Below, in pieces: positions 59,457 through 64,000 of a DNA stretch of 64,000 bases. The notes under the pieces were generated by a model, which ran no database searches, was not told where the DNA came from, and saw only the letters and a program-made list of their open reading frames with translations. The translations under genes were made by a program, and so were the position numbers. The DNA comes from Acheta domesticus (taxonomy: Eukaryota > Arthropoda > Insecta > Orthoptera > Gryllidae): NCBI GenBank assembly GCA_031308135.1, contig JAHLJT010009436.1, positions 216,767,286-216,831,285 of the forward strand. The letters are read 5' to 3'. The stretch's first letter is position 1; the number at the start of each line of letters is the position of its first letter.

Positions 59457-60920
59457 ATATCTATTACACATTGTCATCTCTTCCACACATCAGCTCTCAC
59501 ACACAGGATTATCCAGCACTCAAAAGTCCCCTTCATTTCGCAACAGTTTTATTACCAATGATCGCCAAATTACTGGCTTTAACACCTACATCAAATATTC
59601 CCTATTCCCTATTCGCTCGCCAACGCCTCCGTCGCGAAAACGTTGCCATTCCCAGCCTCGGGCGCGAGGTCAGACGTCAGTCCACGCAAAAAGCCTTCTC
59701 CACTTGAGTGGTAGCCCCCTCCCCGCCGCCGACCCCGCCACGGTAAAGTACTGCGTACGCGCTGCGGTGAAGGAGCACGTGTGAATCCCACTTAATACCG
59801 AAGTCGTCCCCTCTCGAAACATTCCTCCTCCTACTCCTGCCCCACCTCCTCCCGTCGCGAGAGAGCCGAGTGCCCCGCGGGCGCGGGCGCCGCCGTCTCC
59901 CAACCTTCTCCCACCACCTTCCGCCGCGCCGCGCCGCGCCGCGCCGCGCTACGCTGCGCCGTCCGCCCCACCCGGTGCGCACGCAGTTAGCGCCCGCTGG
60001 GCCCCGCGGGGGGGCCGCCGCTCGCTCGGCGCGCCGTGGCGCAGCGTGGCGCGGCGCGCCGTGGCGTGGCGTGGCGTGGCGTGGCGCGGCGCGCGCGCCG
60101 GGCCCGGGCCCGGCCAGCCTCGTTGACTTGCAAATCAGTGGGCCGGCCGACCGCTTGCCTGCCGCCGCCGCCGCCGCCGCTGCCTGACACCCGCTCGTCA
60201 ACCGGCCCCTTCCCTTCCCCGCCCCGCCCCACCCCGCGCACTGACTCCTTCCCCTCCTCCCGCCCCGCCGCGGCGCGCCGCGCCGCGCGCAACTCACCTG
60301 CGGCGACTGGGAACGTCTTAATACGCGAACGACTGCGCGCGCACCGGCTGGTCCGCCCGTCAGCTGCCTGCCGCCCCGCACCCTCCTCCCCCCGCTCCGC
60401 GTCATTCCTCTCCGCGCCCGTCCCGCTGCCTGCCGCGCGGAGGGACCCTCATCAAGAATGTTAATTTTCGGACGTTTTATATACGGCCCATATATAACTT
60501 CCATGGACGAGGGCGCCGGACGCAGGGGTGGACATTTATTCCGATCGTGAGCCACCCCGCTGCACCACCGCTTCCCCGTAATCACGCGCAGAGATTCCCC
60601 GCGTACTTTATTAATAAACGTTACGACAATGACTCACGCGGGAGATTCGTTTTGAAAGCTGGTCGGCGGGATGTGGCGCGCCTCCGCCGCTAATTTTCTC
60701 CCGCGTGTCTTCTCGTATTAATCAAACCACCGTATATTTCTGAAGGAACGACTCCTAACCGAGGAATCTCGGGAAGAAGGTCCCGCAAGCAAGTTCTGAA
60801 TACTGTCCGCCTCCCTCGTAAAAGTCGTCTTAACTCGCGCGGCGTTCCCCGGCCGCGAGATGGGCGTCGCCCTACGTCACTCTGTCTTGCGGAGAAGAGC
60901 GCGGGCGGACAGCCACGAGC
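59457..60920. other. Large GC-rich island complex with pentamer runs
   Basis: CpG-dense from about 59700. CCGCG runs lie at about 59921-59953 and 60264-60292, and a CGTGG run at about 60040-60092. A mixed, non-repetitive segment at 60450-60760 contains two TATATA strings (60478-60496) and TTTATTAATAAACG and could be regulatory. The 302-residue minus-strand frame is an Arg/Gly/Ala artefact. Confidence 0.5.
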
Positions 60921-61559
60921 CGTGGAGAGCGGTGAAAACTATTGCGGAGGCGGAGGACGGCTGTACTGCTCCACAGTAGAATCCGGAGCTCAAAAGCCTA
61001 GAAGAAAAACAATGGCTCTTCTGTTGCTCGACATCTATGTTACGACCATTTGTTTAGGTAGTTCTAGTCAACAAAGTGAACAAAAAAGAAAGAAACTTCA
61101 GAGCAAGTATCGTATAAATTCAAACATATTCCTTTACAAAAATGAAATGGAAAGGTTTGAATTTATAAGTATGTTTGAAGGAAGGGGTCAGGAGGGAGAA
61201 GTCAAATCAAATAATCTTGTGACGTAGGTCTCACGGTAAATAAGTTGCCGTTTACATGTTTTAACTGAACGTGTTGGTCCAGCCCTGCTTTAAAATTTGT
61301 ACGAATATAAGCCACTAAGAACCTGTTACTTTTAAGACATATGTGTGGAAACTAAGCCCAGATATGACGTAGCTTACCAAATCAACTGTTCCCTCCTGTT
61401 ACCAATGTTATCAAATCATACGTCCTAAATGAGCAGCAAAAAAATGGCACAAGCATTAATAAAAACTTACGAAGCAAAAGGTATTCAAAATATAAATATT
61501 TCGTACACAAATGTATCTTTAAACATTGGGATTTCCATACTAAGATTACCAATCTAAAT
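60921..61559. other. Mixed to AT-rich stretch, nothing recognised
   Basis: No exon or mobile-element signal is supported up to the LINE relic. Confidence 0.4.
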
Positions 61560-62700
61560 CTAATATGGTATTTTTTCAAGCAGATGGAAGAGGAAGTTGT
61601 TAATGATGTCTGTTGTTTGTTGAATTATAAAAGACTTCATAAAATCTACTAGAAGTTATCCACGAATTTATTTATTGCAAGTTAACCATTTTGTTTTTAA
61701 TAGTTTCCTGAGAAAAGTATTTCGTACTGTTCGAATTTTACTGAAGAAAATGGTAGATGCATTGCTCAGTATTTGACAAACGAATATTACAGAAGGTCGT
61801 ATTATTGATTGAATTTCAACAATAAATGTTGAAATAAGATTTTGTACATATTAATTGACATAATTTAGAATATTTATGGAAAGTTTTATCATGGATGTTT
61901 TATATACGAGATTTCCAATTTAGTTTTTGATCTAAGTATAATCCTAAATATTTAACTCTAATATTATTTTCAAGCCGTCGATAGGTGATATTATTAATAA
62001 TAAGCGGAGGAGTTTTAGAATGCCTTCAGAGGGCAAATGTTTTTGCTTGGGCTTTATTTCAGTTTATTGTAATTCTCCAATATTGAGTCTTTCTTTTATT
62101 TCTGAATGGCATTCTGTATTTTTTTGCATGCAATTTTTATATTTTTGGTGTGGAGAATACGTTAGTGATTTCAGCGTAAAGGACTACAGAGTGACTTCAG
62201 TGTACTAGAGGAATACCAAACATTTAAGTAATAAAAGGTGGATGAGAAAGAATCTCGAGGAATTCCTGATAGAATAGACTGAAGAAAAGAGGATTTAATT
62301 TTACCGGCAAAATGAGGATCAAAGAATTTTGTAATAATTCTGAACAAAAATATTGGAATACCTATACACTGGTTTCTAAAAAATAAGCCAATGTGCCACA
62401 CTTAACCAAAAGATTCTATTATGTTCTTTAGATAGGAAACTACTTGCTATTAATTCTGTAACACGAAAAAATTTATGAGAAGTAGAACAACTTTCATGAA
62501 AACCGAATTGATAATATGGTATTGATTGTACTGACCAAATGTGATCAGAAATATGGATAAATATTTTCTCATAAATTTTTGATGATGATTATAATAAACA
62601 TGTAGATCGATAATGTATCAAATTATATATCTTTATACCTGGGTTACAAAACGGAAAAACGAGAAATTTTAATTGGATAACTTGCTTGGGGAATTACGAA
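61560..62700 (-). mobile_element. Degenerate Jockey-type LINE reverse transcriptase
   Basis: On the minus strand, with frame changes and stops, the reverse-transcriptase order is intact. KIYEKIFIHISDHIW leads into YYQFGFHESCSTSHKFFRV and TELIASSF (62579-62425), matching the YRPISLL--KIYEK... QFGFR--HST region. GIPRDS (62266-62249) corresponds to GVPQGS. VKYLGLYLDQKLNWKS (61956-61909) is the conserved YLG--LD--L-W block, and RPSVIFVCQILSNAST (from 61799) matches the RPV-TYA-PVW block. The YADD aspartates cannot be seen. The spacing between GIPRDS and YLG (about 100 residues) is normal, so decay is by point mutation and small indels. The endonuclease half and 3' end are not identified. Confidence 0.8.
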
Positions 62701-63240
62701 ATTCGAAGCATTATTTAATTATAGTTCATGAATATAATTCACGTAACATTTTATTTGAATGCTATGGTAGAATGAAGTTACTACAATTGTAAACAACGAA
62801 TTAGCTTTTTTGATGAATGCTCATACACGCAGGACATTCATGACAAGCATTGCAGAATTTTATTAAAATTTAAAAGAATGTTAAATATAATTTCAAAGAC
62901 ATCACAATCGAAGAAAAGAACACAAAGCAAAATCTAAAAAAAATATTTCAAGACATTAAAAGTTTTAAAAAATGCACAATGGTTTAAAGAACCTCAATAA
63001 TGTCAAGATCACATGTCCATTCTATTACCGTAACGCGTGATACCCGTTTCATCAATTTTCTTTTTTAGTAGTATGACTCCACACGAAGTACCGAAGTCAA
63101 TATTTGTACTGTAAACGTGACGCGCTTCCAATTAATGAACCAGCATTATTTCTCGACCAGAGATCACGGAGGTATTGCCTACTTTAATGCCGTGAGCCGC
63201 CGCCGGCGGTGGCGCTGGAGTGGACGAAGTCGTTGAGGGG
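62701..63240. other. AT-rich stretch; may include more decayed LINE sequence
   Basis: Directly upstream, on the LINE's strand, of the recognisable reverse transcriptase. No block could be aligned with confidence. Confidence 0.35.
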
Positions 63241-63740
63241 GGCGAAAGGAAGTGAAGAGGGCTAGGCGGAGCGAGAGGACAGGGTGGAGTGAGAGGGCGG
63301 GGCGGAGAGAGAGGACGGAGGAGCGAGAGGGTTGGGCGGAACCAGAGGACTTGGAGAGGCGAGGGAACAGGGCAAGGCGAGGGGACTGGGCGAGGCGACG
63401 GAATGGGCGAGGTGACGGGACTGGGCGAGGCGAGAGGACTGGCAGGGGCGAAAGAACTAGGCGGGGCGAGAGGACTGGGCGGGGCGAGAGAACTGGCAGG
63501 GGTGAGAGGACTGGCAGAGGCGAGAGGACAGACAGGGGCGAGAGGACTGACAGGGGCGTGAGGACTGACAGGGGCGAGAGGACTGGTAGGGGTGTGAGGA
63601 CTGGGCGGGGCCAGAGGACTGGCAGGGGCGAGAGGATTGGGCGGGGCGAGAGGACTGGCAGGGGGCGAGAGGACTGGCAGAGGCGAGAAGACTGGCAGAG
63701 GCGAGAGGACTGGCAGGGGCGAGAGAACTAGGCGAGAAGA
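63241..63740 (+). repeat. 18-bp G-rich minisatellite
   Basis: Units of GCGAGAGGACTGGCAGGG alternate with GCGAGAGGACTGGGCGGG and diverge toward both edges. The long Arg/Gly/Thr frame on the plus strand and the Pro/Ser/Ala frame on the minus strand are translations of the array. Regular G runs give quadruplex potential. Confidence 0.9.
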
Positions 63741-64000
63741 GGGGAAGCGAGAAGGCGGGGAGGAGGTTGATGACTGAGCGGAGTGAGTGCATGGGGCGGC
63801 GAGAGAGGGCAAGTTAGAGCGTGAGGGCGGGTCACGGGAAACGGAGAGAGCGAGAGGCGAGGTAAGGATGAGGTGAGAGGGGGGGATGGGTAGCGAGCGC
63901 TCTCAAGGCTCCTTCCACCTGCCACGCAACCTCCGCCCACGCGCCCGCAACCGACGCCGAAGCCCATCGCGGCGCGTGGGTCGCGCGCGGCCTCTCGAGT
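63741..64000. other. GC-rich DNA to window end
   Basis: GA-rich and then CpG-dense sequence. No exon is recognised and the island may continue past the window edge. Confidence 0.45.

Noticed and set aside
58973..59707. 244-residue plus-strand frame
   Set aside because: Most of its length is the 19-bp minisatellite; two overlapping frames are equally open, and the rest has no recognisable domain.
59677..60585. 302-residue minus-strand frame
   Set aside because: Arg/Gly/Ala-rich GC-island artefact that includes pentamer runs; overlapped by equally open frames on the other strand.
63132..63812. 226-residue Pro/Ser/Ala frame and opposing Arg/Gly/Thr frame
   Set aside because: Both are translations of the 18-bp repeat, whose length is a multiple of three and contains no stop.

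Overview
The window looks like non-coding DNA from a large, repeat-rich insect genome, possibly polyneopteran (roach, termite, stick insect or grasshopper-like). The arthropod assignment is inference. It rests on relics of Jockey-type and TAA-tailed LINEs, tRNA-derived SINE-like units, short inverted-repeat elements, pentanucleotide GC microsatellites, and a sharp alternation of CpG-dense islands with AT-rich DNA. I recognise no intact host protein-coding gene or exon. Nearly all long open frames are low-complexity translations of GC-rich islands, minisatellites or purine tracts.

Layout. 1-20 kb: GC islands separated by AT-rich DNA, with several short foldback elements (1.7, 3.9, 8.2 kb), a possible 0.7-kb inverted-repeat element (11.0-11.7 kb), two 16-bp minisatellites (5.8 and 16.6 kb) and a possible GIY-YIG endonuclease relic (15.0 kb). 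20.8-22.6 kb: the most striking structure, a 1.83-kb element with terminal inverted repeats and TA flanks. It holds no evident transposase, three ~100-bp palindromic repeats, two tRNA-like modules and a long 22-bp near-palindromic array. 23.9 kb: a tRNA-type SINE. 25.8-36 kb: more islands, simple repeats, one suggestive homeodomain/POU site pair (31.83 kb) and a long polypurine tract (33.6 kb). 36.7-38.8 kb: a nest of mobile DNA (hairpin MITE, SINE, LINE ends, TAA repeats, and a 125-bp GC-rich segment present twice). 39-45 kb: G-rich minisatellite and islands. 45.6 kb: a foldback insertion with an apparent 12-bp target duplication. 47.0 kb: a tRNA-like unit. 48-60 kb: islands, single-copy-looking putative regulatory DNA (54.1-54.8 kb), a possible transposase C-terminal relic (56.8 kb). 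61.6-62.7 kb: a decayed Jockey-type reverse transcriptase on the minus strand. 63.2-63.7 kb: an 18-bp G-rich minisatellite.

No genes work together here in the operon sense. A reasonable reading is an intergenic or intronic desert containing many candidate regulatory islands and old mobile DNA. Which host gene it belongs to cannot be told from the sequence alone.
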